Assembly: GCA_013002865.1 (NCBI GenBank)
Contig: JABDLU010000081.1
Span: 1-56,159, forward strand
Reading direction: 5' to 3'
Length of the DNA: 56,159 nt
DNA from: Acidimicrobiia bacterium
GTDB lineage: Bacteria; Actinomycetota; Acidimicrobiia; Spongiisociales; SHLN01
Below are positions 24,100-37,851 of the stretch, in pieces. The notes beneath the pieces were generated by a model. The model had not been told where the DNA came from. It saw nothing but the letters and a program-made list of their open reading frames with translations, and searched no databases. The position numbers were made by a program, and so were the translations under genes. Numbering within the stretch: the stretch's first letter is position 1; each line of letters opens with the position of its first letter.

Positions 24100-26016
24100 G
24101 TGACTGGAAGCCTGGGGGTGGACGTCGGCGGCACGTTCACCGACGTCGCCGCCTGGGATGGCTCGACGCTGTCAACCGCCAAGGTGCCGAGTACCCCCGA
24201 CGATCAGAGTCGCGGCGTGGTCGCCGGTGCCGCCGCCTTCACGAACGACGTCGGCCGCTTCTTCCATGGAACCACCGTCGCGACTAATGCCCTCCTGGAA
24301 CGCGCCGGGGCCACCTGCGCGTTGGTCACGAGCCCCGGATTCGAGGATGTCCTCGAGATCGGCCGGCAGGACCGGCCGGCGCTCTACGACCAGCAGGTCG
24401 GCCGCCCGGCCCCGCTCGTCCCGGCGGACCGGCGCGTGACCCCGGATGCCCTCGCCGACCTCGACGACGGGATCGAAGCGGTCGCCGTGTCGCTCCAATA
24501 CTCCTTCGAGGACCCCGCAGAGGAGCTCGCCATCCGCCGGGCACTCCACGCCGCCTGCCCGGGGGTGCCGGTTTCGCTATCCAGCGAAGTCGCCCCCGAG
24601 TTCCGTGAGTTCGAACGGGCATCGACCACCGTGCTCAACGCGTACGTGCAGCCCATCATGGCCCACTACCTGCTGCGCCTGTCTGAGGCCAGCAGCCGGG
24701 CCGGACTGCCCGGCCACGTGCTGGTCATGCAGTCGTCGGGTGGCCTCATTTCGGCGGCCGGTGCCAGCCGCCACCCGGCCGCCGCCCTGCTGTCCGGACC
24801 CGCCGGTGGTGTTGTCGCCGCTGCCGAGCTCGGACGGTCGCTCGGTCGTCCGAGCCTCATCTCGTTCGACATGGGCGGAACCTCAACCGACGTGTGCCGG
24901 ATCGAGGACGGGCGGCCCGAAATCTCGAACGAGCGCCTCATCGACGGTTATCCGTGCCGTCTCCCTGCGGTGGCCGTCCACACGGTGGGGGCCGGGGGCG
25001 GCAGCCTCGGATGGATCGACTCCGGTGGGGCGCTCCGGGTCGGCCCGCGCAGCGCCGGCGCACAGCCGGGCCCGGCGTGTTACGGGAGGGGCGGGGTCGA
25101 GCCGGCCGTGACCGATGCCAACCTGGTGCTTGGTCGCATCAACCCGGCCGGACGGCTCGGATCTGACGTCGTGCTCGAGGCCCGGGCCGCCCACGCTGCT
25201 ATCTCCCGGATCGGTGAGCCGCTCGGGCTCGACAACCCGGCGGCTGCCGTCGGGATGATCGAGGTCGTCGAAGAAGTGATGGCGGGCGCCCTGCGAACGG
25301 TCTCGGTCGAGCAGGGAGCCGATCCACGCGAGGCCACGCTCGTGTCATTCGGCGGTGCGGGCGGGCTGCACGGCTCCTCGCTCGCCCGCCGGCTCGACAT
25401 GGCCGGGATGATCGTGCCGCTCCACGCCGGCGTGTTCTCCGCATTCGGGCTGCTGCTCAGCCCGCCGCGCCAGGACTGGTCGAGATCGGTGTTGACCACC
25501 GAGGAGTCGGTGGTTGACGATGCTCTGCGCAGCCTCGGTGCCGGTGCAACCGACCAGATGACTGCCGATGGCCTCGACACCAGCGTGATCCGCCACAGCG
25601 TGGACATGCGATACGTCGGACAATCCCACGAGTTGACGGTGCCGTACGAGCCCGGGTCGGGCTGGAACGGCCTGGCCGCCGATTTCCACGCCCTCCACGC
25701 CACCCGTAACGGCTTCTCGCGTCCCACCGACCCCGTTGAGGCGGTGACCGTCCGGGTCGAGGCGGTGGGGGAGCCGGCCCTCCGATGGGGCGATTTGCCG
25801 CCGATCGCACCCACCGGCACCCCTGAGCGAGGCTCGCGACCGGTCCAGGGCGGCCGAGGCTCGGTCGATGCCACGGTCTGGTGGCGACCGGCCCTGCGGC
25901 CCGGGGCGGAAGTCATCGGTCCGGCCGTCATCGAGGAGCCTGAGGCAACCACCTTCCTCGGTCACGGAGAACGGGCCGTCGTGCATGACGGCGGTGCCCT
26001 GGTGGTGGACTGGTGA
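24100..26016 (+). CDS. hyuA: Hydantoinase/oxoprolinase subunit A (ATP-dependent amidohydrolase)
   Basis: 638 residues from GTG 24100, with GAGGA nine to thirteen bases upstream. The N-terminal phosphate-binding motif LGVDVGGTFTDVAAWDG and the central SFDMGGTSTDVCRIEDG belong to the actin-like ATPase fold of HyuA. FHGTTVATNALLERAGATCALVTSPGFEDVLEIGRQ and AVHTVGAGGGSLGWIDSGGALRVGP are family signatures. With HyuB it opens a cyclic amide such as a hydantoin, 5-oxoproline or N-methylhydantoin using ATP; the substrate is not determinable here. Slightly shorter than many homologues. Confidence 0.92.
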   Translation: MTGSLGVDVGGTFTDVAAWDGSTLSTAKVPSTPDDQSRGVVAGAAAFTNDVGRFFHGTTVATNALLERAGATCALVTSPGFEDVLEIGRQDRPALYDQQVGRPAPLVPADRRVTPDALADLDDGIEAVAVSLQYSFEDPAEELAIRRALHAACPGVPVSLSSEVAPEFREFERASTTVLNAYVQPIMAHYLLRLSEASSRAGLPGHVLVMQSSGGLISAAGASRHPAAALLSGPAGGVVAAAELGRSLGRPSLISFDMGGTSTDVCRIEDGRPEISNERLIDGYPCRLPAVAVHTVGAGGGSLGWIDSGGALRVGPRSAGAQPGPACYGRGGVEPAVTDANLVLGRINPAGRLGSDVVLEARAAHAAISRIGEPLGLDNPAAAVGMIEVVEEVMAGALRTVSVEQGADPREATLVSFGGAGGLHGSSLARRLDMAGMIVPLHAGVFSAFGLLLSPPRQDWSRSVLTTEESVVDDALRSLGAGATDQMTADGLDTSVIRHSVDMRYVGQSHELTVPYEPGSGWNGLAADFHALHATRNGFSRPTDPVEAVTVRVEAVGEPALRWGDLPPIAPTGTPERGSRPVQGGRGSVDATVWWRPALRPGAEVIGPAVIEEPEATTFLGHGERAVVHDGGALVVDW

Positions 26017-27557
26017 CGATCGATGCGGTGACGCTCGAGGTGGCGAGGAATCGACTCGCTCAGATCGCGACCGAAATGGGAGTGATCCTGCGCCGCACCG
26101 CCTATTCGCCAAACATCAAGGAGCGGGCCGATTGCTCGGCCGCGATATTCGTGCCATCGGGCGAGATGCTCGCCCAGGCCGAGCACATCCCGGTCCACCT
26201 CGGCTCGATGCCGGCCTCGGTCGCCGCGGTAATCGACCGATTTAGAGATGGCGTGGAGCCGGACACCCAGTACGCAGTGAACGACCCGTTCGCCGGAGGC
26301 ACCCATCTCAACGATTTGACCCTGGTGCGGCCGGTGTTCCACGAGGGCGGTCTCATCGGGTGGGCGGCCAACCGGGCTCACCACGCCGATGTCGGCGGCG
26401 AGGCCCCCGGGTCGATGCCCGCCCATGCCACGACCGTCGACCAGGAAGGGCATCGGGTTGCTCCGGTCATCTGCGTGCGGGACGGCAGCTGGCTGCCGGA
26501 GTTTCTCGAGCCGTTCCTGGCCGCCACCCGGACTCCTGCCGAGCGACGGGGTGATCTGTCCGCACAACTTGGCGCCAACGAAGCCGGGGCCAGGCGGCTC
26601 ACCGAGGTGGTCGCCCGGGAAGGCCCCGGCCGGTTTCGGGACGTCACCGCAGCCTTGCTCGACTACGGGGAGCGGCGCATGCGGTCTGCCCTCGATGGTT
26701 TGCCGGATGGCGAGTACCGCTTCACCGATTTCATGGAGTTCGGCGGGGCCCTTGTCCCGATACGGGTCGCGGTCACGATCGAGGACGATGGGCTGCACGC
26801 CGACTTCGCCGGAAGCGCTCGCCAGGTTGCCGGAAACATCAACGCCGTCGAGGCCGTCACCCGGAGCTGCCTGTATTACGCCGTGCGAGTGGCTACCGAT
26901 CCGACGATTCCGGCCAACGGCGGCTGCTATCGGCCCCTCTCGCTGTCCGTGCCGCCGGGCTCCATCGTCGGCGCCGCGCCACCCGCCGCCGTCGCGGCCG
27001 GCAACGTCGAGACCAGCCAGCGCATTGCCGACGTCTTGCTCGGCGCCCTCGCCGCCGCCGCTCCCGACCGGGTGCCGGCCGCCGGCCAGGGAACGATGAA
27101 CAACATCCTCATCGGCAACGACGACTTCGCCTACTACGAGACGGTGGCGGGCGGCCAGGGTGGGAGCCCGTTCGGGCAGGGCTCTTCGGGGATCCAGACC
27201 GGAATGACCAACACGAAGAACACCCCGGTTGAAGCGCTCGAGTCCCACTACCCGCTGCGGGTTGTCCAGTACGGGCTGCGGCGGGGGAGTGGCGGCGCCG
27301 GCCGTCATCGGGGCGGCGAGGGCATCGTCCGGGAGATCGAGTTTCAGACGGCCGCCACCTTGTCGTTGATGGGGGAGCGGCGCGTGCTGCCCCCATGGGG
27401 GCTGGCGGGCGGCTTCCCTGGCAAGCAGGGCGAAGACTGGCTGATCCGCTCCGGCGCCGCTCCCGAGCGGCTGCCCGGCAAAGTGACCGTCGACGTCGGC
27501 CCCGGCGACCGGCTTCTGGTGAAAACCCCCGGCGGCGGCGGCTGGGGAGCTGAGTAA
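26013..27557 (+). CDS. hyuB: Hydantoinase/oxoprolinase subunit B
   Basis: 514 residues from GTG 26013, overlapping the hyuA stop by four bases. Signatures are TLEVARNRLAQIATEMGVILRRTAYSPNIKERADCSAAIF, AEHIPVHLGSMPASV, NDPFAGGTHLNDLTLVRPVF and the C-terminal RRGSGGAGRHRGGEGIVREIEF. It ends in a Gly-rich VKTPGGGGWG. It pairs with HyuA as a two-subunit enzyme. A long heptad-repeat spacer follows. Confidence 0.93.
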   Translation: MTIDAVTLEVARNRLAQIATEMGVILRRTAYSPNIKERADCSAAIFVPSGEMLAQAEHIPVHLGSMPASVAAVIDRFRDGVEPDTQYAVNDPFAGGTHLNDLTLVRPVFHEGGLIGWAANRAHHADVGGEAPGSMPAHATTVDQEGHRVAPVICVRDGSWLPEFLEPFLAATRTPAERRGDLSAQLGANEAGARRLTEVVAREGPGRFRDVTAALLDYGERRMRSALDGLPDGEYRFTDFMEFGGALVPIRVAVTIEDDGLHADFAGSARQVAGNINAVEAVTRSCLYYAVRVATDPTIPANGGCYRPLSLSVPPGSIVGAAPPAAVAAGNVETSQRIADVLLGALAAAAPDRVPAAGQGTMNNILIGNDDFAYYETVAGGQGGSPFGQGSSGIQTGMTNTKNTPVEALESHYPLRVVQYGLRRGSGGAGRHRGGEGIVREIEFQTAATLSLMGERRVLPPWGLAGGFPGKQGEDWLIRSGAAPERLPGKVTVDVGPGDRLLVKTPGGGGWGAE

Positions 27558-27599
27558 ACCGAGCTATCCCGCCGGCTGGCGGATGATCGTCTTCATTTT

Positions 27600-27711
27600 C
27601 CGTCCCCGGTCCCCCGTTTCCCGTCCCCTGTCCCCCGACCGGCGTCCGGCGACCGGCGACCGGCGACCGGCGACCACTGACCCCCGTCCCCCGTCCCCCG
27701 TCTCCCGACCG
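27600..27711. repeat. Sixteen consecutive heptanucleotide units
   Basis: Starting at 27600 the sequence divides into 16 sevens without a break: mainly CCGTCCC and variants, then GCGTCCG, GCGACCG three times, GCGACCA, CTGACCC, CCGTCCC twice, CCGTCTC, CCGACCG. Block replacement of one unit type by another within a fixed register is clear. The whole 27558-28000 spacer holds repeats, a hairpin and the rpoB promoter, and no gene. Confidence 0.9.
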
Positions 27712-27722
27712 GGGAGTCCCCA

Positions 27723-27799
27723 CCGGCGACCGGCGACCGGCGACCACTGACCACTGACCACTGACCACTGACCACTGACCACTGACCACTGACCACCGA
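27723..27799. repeat. Eleven consecutive heptanucleotide units
   Basis: CCGGCGA three times (27723-27743), CCACTGA seven times without change (27744-27792), then CCACCGA. On the other strand CCACTGA reads TCAGTGG, the same unit as the block at 55911-55959. Confidence 0.92.
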
Positions 27800-27800
27800 C

Positions 27801-27823
27801 CTCGGCGGCCCCCGGCCGCCGAG
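27801..27823. terminator. Perfect 10-bp triloop hairpin between hyuB and rpoB
   Basis: Arms CTCGGCGGCC (27801-27810) and GGCCGCCGAG (27814-27823) enclose CCC. It sits 7 bases before the rpoB minus-35, so it could insulate rpoBC from hyuAB transcription. Confidence 0.5.
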
Positions 27824-27830
27824 CAACCCC

Positions 27831-27859
27831 TTGACCCCCCACTACCCGCGCGGTATCTT
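27831..27859 (+). promoter_or_regulatory. Promoter of rpoB-rpoC
   Basis: TTGACC (27831-27836), a 17-base spacer, TATCTT (27854-27859). A second candidate lies downstream: TTGTTT (27928-27933), 16 bases, TACTCT (27950-27955). It overlaps a hairpin CGAAGAT/ATCTTCG at 27921-27940. The untranslated leader would be about 135 bases. Confidence 0.6.
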
Positions 27860-28000
27860 GCCCAGTAGGACAACTGAACAGACTTCTTGCAGATTGAAGT
27901 CTCCCTTAGCACGTGGGACCCGAAGATTTGTTTATCTTCGCCCGTGTGTTACTCTTGCCGTTCGCCGTCCCATGCCACCCCTTTTTAGGAGGAATCCGCC

Positions 28001-31000
28001 TTGGCCCCTGCGCGTGTCGCCCAGCGTTTGTCCTTTGCCAAGATCCCCGAAGTCCAGCCCCTTCCCGACCTGCTGGCTACCCAACACGAGAGCTTCAACT
28101 GGTTTCTCGAGACCGGTCTCCAGGAGTTGTTCGATGAGGTCTTCCCGATCGAAGACTTCACCGGCAGCCTCGCGCTGGATCTGACCGATCACTGGTTCGC
28201 GGATCCCACCCTCTCCATCGAGGAAGCCAAAGAGCGGGACTCGAACTATTCGCGTCCCCTCTTCGTCACTGCCCGGTTCATGAATCGCCAAACCGGCGAG
28301 ATCAAAGAGCAGCAGGTGTTCCTGGGAGATTTCCCGATCATGACATCGAACGGGACCTTCATCGTCAACGGCACCGAGCGTGTCGTGGTGAGCCAACTGG
28401 TGCGGTCGCCGGGCGTCTACTTCGACGAAGTGGTCGACAAGACCTCGGACAAGGACCTCTACACCGCCAAGGTGATTCCTGGACGCGGCGCCTGGCTCGA
28501 GTTCGACACCGATAAGAAGGACACGGTCGGCGTGCGGGTTGATCGCAAGCGTCGCCAGCTGGTGACCACCTTCTTGCGGGCCCTTGAGATCGGCGAAAGC
28601 GACGAGGAGATCCTCGAGCTGTTTGACGGTGCCGAGTCGATCAAGAACACCCTTGAGAAAGACACCACCGAGGACCGCGACGAAGCGCTGCTCGACCTGT
28701 ATCGCAAGCTCCGCCCCGGTGAGCTGACCACGGTCGAATCGGCTCGTGGGCTGATCAACACCCTCTTTTACAACCCCAAGCGCTACGACCTCACCCGGGT
28801 TGGCCGGTACAAGCTGTCCGGCAAGTTCAGCCGTCCGGTGCTCGACACCAGCCAGTACAACAGCGAAGAGCACGGCCTGCTGTCGCGGGAAGACATCCTC
28901 GACACCATCCGCTACCTGGTTGCCCTGCACGAGGGCCGGGAGGGGTATCGGACCGACGACATCGACCACTTCGGCAACCGCCGCATTCGCACCGTCGGTG
29001 AGCTGATTCAGAACCAGGTTCGGGTCGGCCTCACCCGGCTGGAGCGGGTTGTCCGGGAGCGCATGACCACCCAGGACCCCGAGGTCATCACCCCGCAGAG
29101 CCTGATCAACATCCGGCCGGTTGTCGCCTCCATCAAGGAGTTCTTTGGTACCAGCCAGCTCAGCCAGTTCATGGACCAGCCGAATCCGCTCGCCGGATTG
29201 ACCCACCGCCGGCGCCTCTCAGCGCTCGGCCCGGGCGGGTTGTCCCGGGAGCGGGCCGGGTTCGAAGTGCGAGACGTGCACCCGTCCCACTACGGGCGGA
29301 TGTGCCCCATCGAGACTCCCGAGGGTCCCAACATTGGCCTCATCGGCTCGCTGGCCACCTACGCCAAGGTGAACCGGTTCGGGTTCATCGAGACCCCGTA
29401 CCGGCGGGTAGACAACGGTCGCGTCACAGCCCAGGTCGACTTCCTCACTGCCTCCGAGGAGGAGAACTTCGTCATCGCCCAGGCCAACGCCCCGCTCAAG
29501 GACAACGGCGACTTCGCCAATCCGCGGGTGCTGGTCCGCAAGACGGGCGGCGAGATCGAATATGTAAGCGCCAAGCAGGTCGACTACATGGACGTGTCGC
29601 CCAAGCAGATCGTCTCGGTTGCGACCGCCCTCATCCCCTTCCTCGAGCACGACGACGCCAATCGCGCCCTTATGGGCTCCAACATGATGCGCCAGGCCGT
29701 GCCGCTGCTTCGCGCCGAGGCTCCGCTGGTCGGTACCGGCGTCGAGCCCCGCGCCGCCTACGACTCCGGCGAGATGGTGGTGGCCGAAGGGGCCGGCGAG
29801 GTTGTAGAGATCACCGGCGACCACATTGTCGTCAAGGAATCATCCAACAACCGCAAGAAGACCTACAAACTGCGCAAGTTCGAACGCTCGAACCAGGGCA
29901 CCAACCTCAACCAGAAACCGGTCGTCACCGAAGGTGACAAGGTCAAGCAGGGCGACGTGCTCGCCGACGGGCCGTCGACCGATCTGGGCGAACTCGCCCT
30001 CGGCAAGAACCTGTTGGTGGCGTTCATGCCATGGAAGGGCCACAACTACGAGGACGCCATCGTGCTGTCGGAGCGTCTCGTCAGAGACGACGTGCTCACG
30101 TCGATCCACATCGAGGAGTACGAGATCGAAGCCCGCGACACCAAGCTGGGCGCCGAGGAAATCACCCGGGATATCCCCAACGTCGCCGAAGAGGTCCTGC
30201 GTGACCTCGATGACGAGGGGATCATTCGAGTCGGTGCCGAAGTCGGTCCCGGCGACTACCTGGTCGGAAAGGTCACCCCGAAAGGTGAGACCGAGCTGAC
30301 GCCCGAGGAGCGGCTGCTGCGAGCAATCTTCGGTGAGAAGGCTCGCGAGGTCCGGGACACGTCGCTCAAGATCCCCCACGGCGAAGGCGGCAAGGTCATC
30401 GATGTCAAGGTGTTCAGTCGGGAAGACGGAGACGATCTGCCACCCGGTATGAACGAACTGGTTCGGGTCTACGTTGCCCAGCAGCGCAAGATCTCCGAGG
30501 GTGACAAGCTGGCGGGACGCCACGGCAACAAGGGCGTCATCGCCAAGATCCTCCCCGAAGAAGACATGCCGTTCATGGCGGACGGGACGGCGGTGGACAT
30601 CGTGCTGTCGCCGCTCGGTGTTCCCTCCCGCATGAACCTCGGCCAGGTGCTTGAGACGCACCTCGGCTGGGCGGCGGCACGCGGCTGGTCTGAGTTCAAG
30701 ACCCCCAGCCCTGCCAACGGTGGAGCCAAGCCCTGGCAGCGCGTCGCCACGCCGGTGTTCGATGGTGCGCAGGAGAATGAGATTGCCGAGTTGCTTGCCA
30801 ACACCCTCGAAAACCGAGACGGCGTGAAACTCATCGACGAGGAGGGCAAGGCCCGCCTCATCGACGGGCGCGACGGCAAGCCATTCGACCAGCCTGTCAC
30901 CGTCGGCTACCTATACGTGCTGAAACTGCTCCACCTGGTGGACGACAAGATTCATGCTCGCTCAACCGGCCCGTATTCGATGATCACCCAGCAGCCGCTC

Positions 31001-31348
31001 GGTGGTAAGGCCCAGTTCGGTGGCCAGCGGTTCGGAGAGATGGAGGTGTGGGCGCTCGAAGCGTACGGCGCCGCCTACGCCCTGCAGGAGCTGCTGACGA
31101 TCAAGTCCGACGACGTCAACGGTCGTGTCAAGGTGTACGAGGCGATCGTCAAAGGCGAGAACATCCCCGAGCCGGGAATACCCGAGAGTTTCAAGGTATT
31201 GGTGAAGGAGATGCAATCGCTCTGCCTCAACGTCGAGATGCTCTCGGCCGGTGAGGAAGTCCAGCTCAAGGAGCTGGACGAAGACGTCTTCCGCACGGCC
31301 GAATCGCTTGGAATCGATATTTCCCGTCCTGAGCGGACCGAGGCGTAG
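28001..31348 (+). CDS. rpoB: RNA polymerase beta subunit
   Basis: 1115 residues starting at TTG 28001, with AGGAGG eight bases upstream and no ATG/GTG alternative nearby. It forms one side of the polymerase active cleft. The rifampicin region reads [21 protein letters not shown], with Pro394 where E. coli has Asn518; the key Asp, His and Ser positions are intact. [51 protein letters not shown] and the C-terminal [19 protein letters not shown] are typical. Confidence 0.97.
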   Translation: MAPARVAQRLSFAKIPEVQPLPDLLATQHESFNWFLETGLQELFDEVFPIEDFTGSLALDLTDHWFADPTLSIEEAKERDSNYSRPLFVTARFMNRQTGEIKEQQVFLGDFPIMTSNGTFIVNGTERVVVSQLVRSPGVYFDEVVDKTSDKDLYTAKVIPGRGAWLEFDTDKKDTVGVRVDRKRRQLVTTFLRALEIGESDEEILELFDGAESIKNTLEKDTTEDRDEALLDLYRKLRPGELTTVESARGLINTLFYNPKRYDLTRVGRYKLSGKFSRPVLDTSQYNSEEHGLLSREDILDTIRYLVALHEGREGYRTDDIDHFGNRRIRTVGELIQNQVRVGLTRLERVVRERMTTQDPEVITPQSLINIRPVVASIKEFFGTSQLSQFMDQPNPLAGLTHRRRLSALGPGGLSRERAGFEVRDVHPSHYGRMCPIETPEGPNIGLIGSLATYAKVNRFGFIETPYRRVDNGRVTAQVDFLTASEEENFVIAQANAPLKDNGDFANPRVLVRKTGGEIEYVSAKQVDYMDVSPKQIVSVATALIPFLEHDDANRALMGSNMMRQAVPLLRAEAPLVGTGVEPRAAYDSGEMVVAEGAGEVVEITGDHIVVKESSNNRKKTYKLRKFERSNQGTNLNQKPVVTEGDKVKQGDVLADGPSTDLGELALGKNLLVAFMPWKGHNYEDAIVLSERLVRDDVLTSIHIEEYEIEARDTKLGAEEITRDIPNVAEEVLRDLDDEGIIRVGAEVGPGDYLVGKVTPKGETELTPEERLLRAIFGEKAREVRDTSLKIPHGEGGKVIDVKVFSREDGDDLPPGMNELVRVYVAQQRKISEGDKLAGRHGNKGVIAKILPEEDMPFMADGTAVDIVLSPLGVPSRMNLGQVLETHLGWAAARGWSEFKTPSPANGGAKPWQRVATPVFDGAQENEIAELLANTLENRDGVKLIDEEGKARLIDGRDGKPFDQPVTVGYLYVLKLLHLVDDKIHARSTGPYSMITQQPLGGKAQFGGQRFGEMEVWALEAYGAAYALQELLTIKSDDVNGRVKVYEAIVKGENIPEPGIPESFKVLVKEMQSLCLNVEMLSAGEEVQLKELDEDVFRTAESLGIDISRPERTEA

Positions 31349-31424
31349 GAACGAACACAGATGAGCCGCTGCGGCGGCTCGGAGATCTATTGCGAATCAG
31401 ACGAACTGAGATAAGGGGACCTGC

Positions 31425-35339
<3,915 letters not shown>

Positions 35340-35357
35340 CCCGCCCTGAATCGACTC

Positions 35358-35388
35358 AAGGCCCCCGCTGCGGCGGGGGCCTTGCTTG
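35358..35388 (+). terminator. Rho-independent terminator after rpoC
   Basis: Arms AAGGCCCCCGC (35358-35368) and GCGGGGGCCTT (35373-35383) with loop TGCG, followed by GCTTGTT. It is the strongest terminator of the window and lies 18 bases after the rpoC stop. Confidence 0.85.
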
Positions 35389-35436
35389 TTGGCTGCTCGG
35401 GACCGGGAGTAGGTTCTGGGAACAGAGGAGGTCGCA

Positions 35437-36126
35437 GTGGAAGCAGTTGCCAACGGGGTGTATCAGGTCAAGAAGGGCTTCCGGTCATTTGTCATCGACG
35501 GTGATGAGGGCTTGACGCTGGTCGATACCGGCCTGCCTCGGCGGGCCGGCGCCGTCACCGCGGTGATCGATTCCATCGGGCGTTCGGTCGACGATGTGCG
35601 GGCCATCGTCCTCACCCACAGTCATATGGACCATGCCGGCAACGCCGCCGAGCTGAAACGCGCATCCGGCGCCGAGCTGTACTGCGCGCCGGGCGATGCG
35701 CCGGCGGTACAGGGTGACGAGGCAGCTCCGACGCCCCCCTTCATGGACCGCCCGCCGTTCGGCATGCTCAAACCGCTATTCGGCTTGATGCCGGCCGGCG
35801 AACCGGCTGGGGTCGACCACGAGGTCAATCCGGGAGTCGTGCTGACGCTCCCGGAGGATCTCGTCGCCGTTCCCACCCCCGGCCACACACCGGGGCACAC
35901 CAGCTACCGGCTCGACCGGGCGGGCGGAATCCTGTTCGTGGGGGACGCGGCCAGTCACCGGCGCGGGTCGGTCGCCCGCGGCTGGTTCAACCGGCCGACC
36001 CCTGCCATCGATGGATCCGTCCAGACCCTCGCCGAGCTCGAGTTCGCAATTGCGTGTTTCGGGCACGCCGACCCGCTCACGAGCCGGGCGAGCGCCGCCT
36101 TCCGGGAGTTCGCCCGGTCCTTGTAG
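35437..36126 (+). CDS. Metallo-beta-lactamase-fold hydrolase
   Basis: 229 residues from GTG 35437 with GGAGG seven bases upstream. The metal motif HSHMDHAGN (HxHxDH) is at residues about 66-71. Further ligands are His in TPGHTPGHTSY and Asp in LFVGDAASHRRG, with a final His in FGHADPL. It is the stand-alone glyoxalase II-like or quorum-lactonase-like class; the substrate is unknown. It has its own short upstream region after the rpoC terminator. Confidence 0.88.
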   Translation: MEAVANGVYQVKKGFRSFVIDGDEGLTLVDTGLPRRAGAVTAVIDSIGRSVDDVRAIVLTHSHMDHAGNAAELKRASGAELYCAPGDAPAVQGDEAAPTPPFMDRPPFGMLKPLFGLMPAGEPAGVDHEVNPGVVLTLPEDLVAVPTPGHTPGHTSYRLDRAGGILFVGDAASHRRGSVARGWFNRPTPAIDGSVQTLAELEFAIACFGHADPLTSRASAAFREFARSL

Positions 36127-36141
36127 CGGACGGCTGCTCGC

Positions 36142-36429
36142 TCACGAGCCCCGGTCGCATCTTCGACACAGCCACACGGTGCCGGTTGACACCATGCGCC
36201 GTCCGCATACGTGGCAGCGGTGCGTTTCGGCGGGGCCGATCCACACAGCACCCGCATCGTCCGGCCACGAGTGCGATACGACCGCGATCGCCAGCCCGGC
36301 GGTGACCGTCCCAACCATGATGGCGAACAGAAAGGCGGCCGCCTGCGCGTAGCCGGTGCCCGACTGGCTGAAACTCAGTGACAGGTAGGCTGCGGCCGCG
36401 CCGACCACACTGATCTCGAGGACCCGCAT
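36142..36429 (-). CDS. Small membrane protein with C-terminal zinc ribbon
   Basis: 95 residues from ATG 36429, chosen because GGAGG lies five bases upstream. Helix one spans residues about 5-35 and helix two is FLFAIMVGTVTAGLAIAVV. A C-terminal zinc ribbon with CHVCGRRM and LCRRCDRGS (CxxC, 14 residues, CxxC) follows. Function unknown. It ends 16 bases from the convergent MBL gene. Confidence 0.65.
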   Translation of the reverse strand: MRVLEISVVGAAAAYLSLSFSQSGTGYAQAAAFLFAIMVGTVTAGLAIAVVSHSWPDDAGAVWIGPAETHRCHVCGRRMVSTGTVWLCRRCDRGS

Positions 36430-36566
36430 GTCGCCTCCAGATTGGACATCTTCGAGCCGGGCATCAGGCCTACCCAGCCTCCTACAACCTACGGAGTTAC
36501 AGCCGCTGGCGCCAGGGTCGAACGTCCATGCCGTCAACCGGCGCCGGGGAGGCGTAACATCCGGTC

Positions 36567-36716
36567 ATGGAACGTGATCGATCAGAGCTCGAAAAGGCCG
36601 AAAAGCACGTCGCCGACGATATTGAGGCTGCCATCCATCAGCCATCCAGTATCGAGGAAGAAGCGATGCTGGAGGCCGCCGAGATAGAAGAAGTCGAATC
36701 CGGCGAGGCGGACTAG
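36567..36716 (+). CDS. Small acidic protein of 49 residues, hypothetical
   Basis: ATG 36567 to TAG 36716: MERDRSELEKAEKHVADDIE then a Glu/Ala-rich part ending EEVESGEAD. It is highly charged, probably a single amphipathic or coiled-coil helix with a disordered tail. GGAGG lies about 15 bases upstream, farther than ideal. Codon choice fits the genome. It could be a real small gene or chance. Confidence 0.4.
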   Translation: MERDRSELEKAEKHVADDIEAAIHQPSSIEEEAMLEAAEIEEVESGEAD

Positions 36717-36758
36717 ATCCGACCGACAGAGTAGGTCGCGAAAACTCTGCCTGATCCT

Positions 36759-36788
36759 TTGCTACTTGGTGACGAAGCGTTCTATACT
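36759..36788 (+). promoter_or_regulatory. Promoter of the rpsL-rpsG-fusA-tuf unit
   Basis: TTGCTA (36759-36764), an 18-base spacer, TATACT (36783-36788). Transcription would start near 36795 and give a leader of about 210 bases. Confidence 0.55.
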
Positions 36789-36794
36789 CTCCGG

Positions 36795-37007
36795 TCCGCG
36801 GTAGCGCGTACGCGTCCGGTTCTAGAGGGTCCTCCAAGTTCCGACCAGCTTGCAGGACTGACCCACGGAAGACGGACCTCATAGGGTCGGCGGTTTTGCT
36901 CGCAGAGAGTGAAGCGCCGACTTTACGCGTGTCTGCGGAAGGTTTGAAACACACGGATTGCCGTGATCGAGCCGGGTCATCCCGGCGCCCGAGAGAGAGC
37001 AGAACGC
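36795..37007 (+). promoter_or_regulatory. Long structured leader of rpsL
   Basis: This untranslated stretch contains a hairpin GTCGGCG (36886-36892) with CGCCGAC (36915-36921) followed by TTT, which could act as an attenuator. A second stem GCCGGG/CCCGGC (36971-36986, loop TCAT) ends 21 bases before the rpsL start, close to its ribosome site. No gene is seen. I do not recognise a known regulatory RNA family. Confidence 0.4.
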
Positions 37008-37376
37008 ATGCCAACCATTCAGCAGCTGGTCCGACAGGGCCGGACGCCGAAGGGCAAAAAGGAAAAGACGCCCGGCCTGGGTGGCGCTCCCCAGCGCCGC
37101 GGAGTGTGCACGCGGGTCTATACCGTCACGCCGAAGAAGCCGAACTCGGCGCTTCGCAAGGTGTGTCGCGTGCGGCTCAGCTCCGGCGTCGAGGTCACCG
37201 CCTACATTCCCGGCGAGGGTCACAATCTTCAGGAGCACTCCATCGTGCTCGTCCGCGGCGGCCGTGTGAAGGATCTTCCCGGTATCCGCTACAAGGTCAT
37301 CCGGGGGGCGCTCGACGCCGCCGGCGTCACCGAGCGCAACCAGTCCCGGTCCCGCTACGGATCGAAGAAGGACTAG
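37008..37376 (+). CDS. rpsL: Small-subunit ribosomal protein S12
   Basis: 122 residues from ATG 37008 ([20 protein letters not shown]). The decoding-site loops [18 protein letters not shown] and [17 protein letters not shown] carry the two lysines (E. coli Lys42 and Lys87) whose mutation gives streptomycin resistance; both are wild-type. It is the first gene of the str operon. Confidence 0.97.
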   Translation: MPTIQQLVRQGRTPKGKKEKTPGLGGAPQRRGVCTRVYTVTPKKPNSALRKVCRVRLSSGVEVTAYIPGEGHNLQEHSIVLVRGGRVKDLPGIRYKVIRGALDAAGVTERNQSRSRYGSKKD

Positions 37377-37378
37377 CC

Positions 37379-37846
37379 ATGCGCCGCTCTGCCGCTGAAG
37401 TTCGCAAGGTCAGCCCCGATCCCGTGTACGGGTCGGTGCTGGTGAGCCAGGTCGTCAACAAGGTGCTCTGGAAGGGCAAGAAGGAGTTGTCGCGCAAAAT
37501 CGTGTACGACGCCCTCAGCCTGGTGGAGCGCCGCCGAGGTGATGACCCGCTCATCACCCTCAAGCGTGCCATCGACAACATCCGCCCATCGGTCGAGGTC
37601 CGGTCCCGCCGGGTGGGTGGCTCCTCCTATCAGGTGCCCGTCGAGGTGCGGCCGCGTCGCGCCAACACCCTGGCCGTTCGCTGGCTCGTCGAGTTCGCCC
37701 GCAAGCGGCGTGAGAACACGATGTCCGAACGGCTCGCCAACGAGATCCTCGACGCTGCCGACAACACCGGCTCGGCCGTGAAGCGCCGTGACGATATCCA
37801 CAAGATGGCAGAGTCCAACAAGGCCTTTGCCCACTACCGCTGGTAA
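37379..37846 (+). CDS. rpsG: Small-subunit ribosomal protein S7
   Basis: 155 residues starting two bases after rpsL. It begins [31 protein letters not shown] and contains [46 protein letters not shown]. The C-terminus [18 protein letters not shown] is typical. It nucleates assembly of the 30S head and lies at the exit site. Confidence 0.97.
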   Translation: MRRSAAEVRKVSPDPVYGSVLVSQVVNKVLWKGKKELSRKIVYDALSLVERRRGDDPLITLKRAIDNIRPSVEVRSRRVGGSSYQVPVEVRPRRANTLAVRWLVEFARKRRENTMSERLANEILDAADNTGSAVKRRDDIHKMAESNKAFAHYRW

Positions 37847-37851
37847 CCACC

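Noticed and set aside
27564..27842. Minus-strand reading frames full of VVSGQWSVVSGQ repeats
   Set aside because: They are translations of the heptanucleotide repeats in two frames. They have no ribosome site and the composition is only the repeat; they are not genes.
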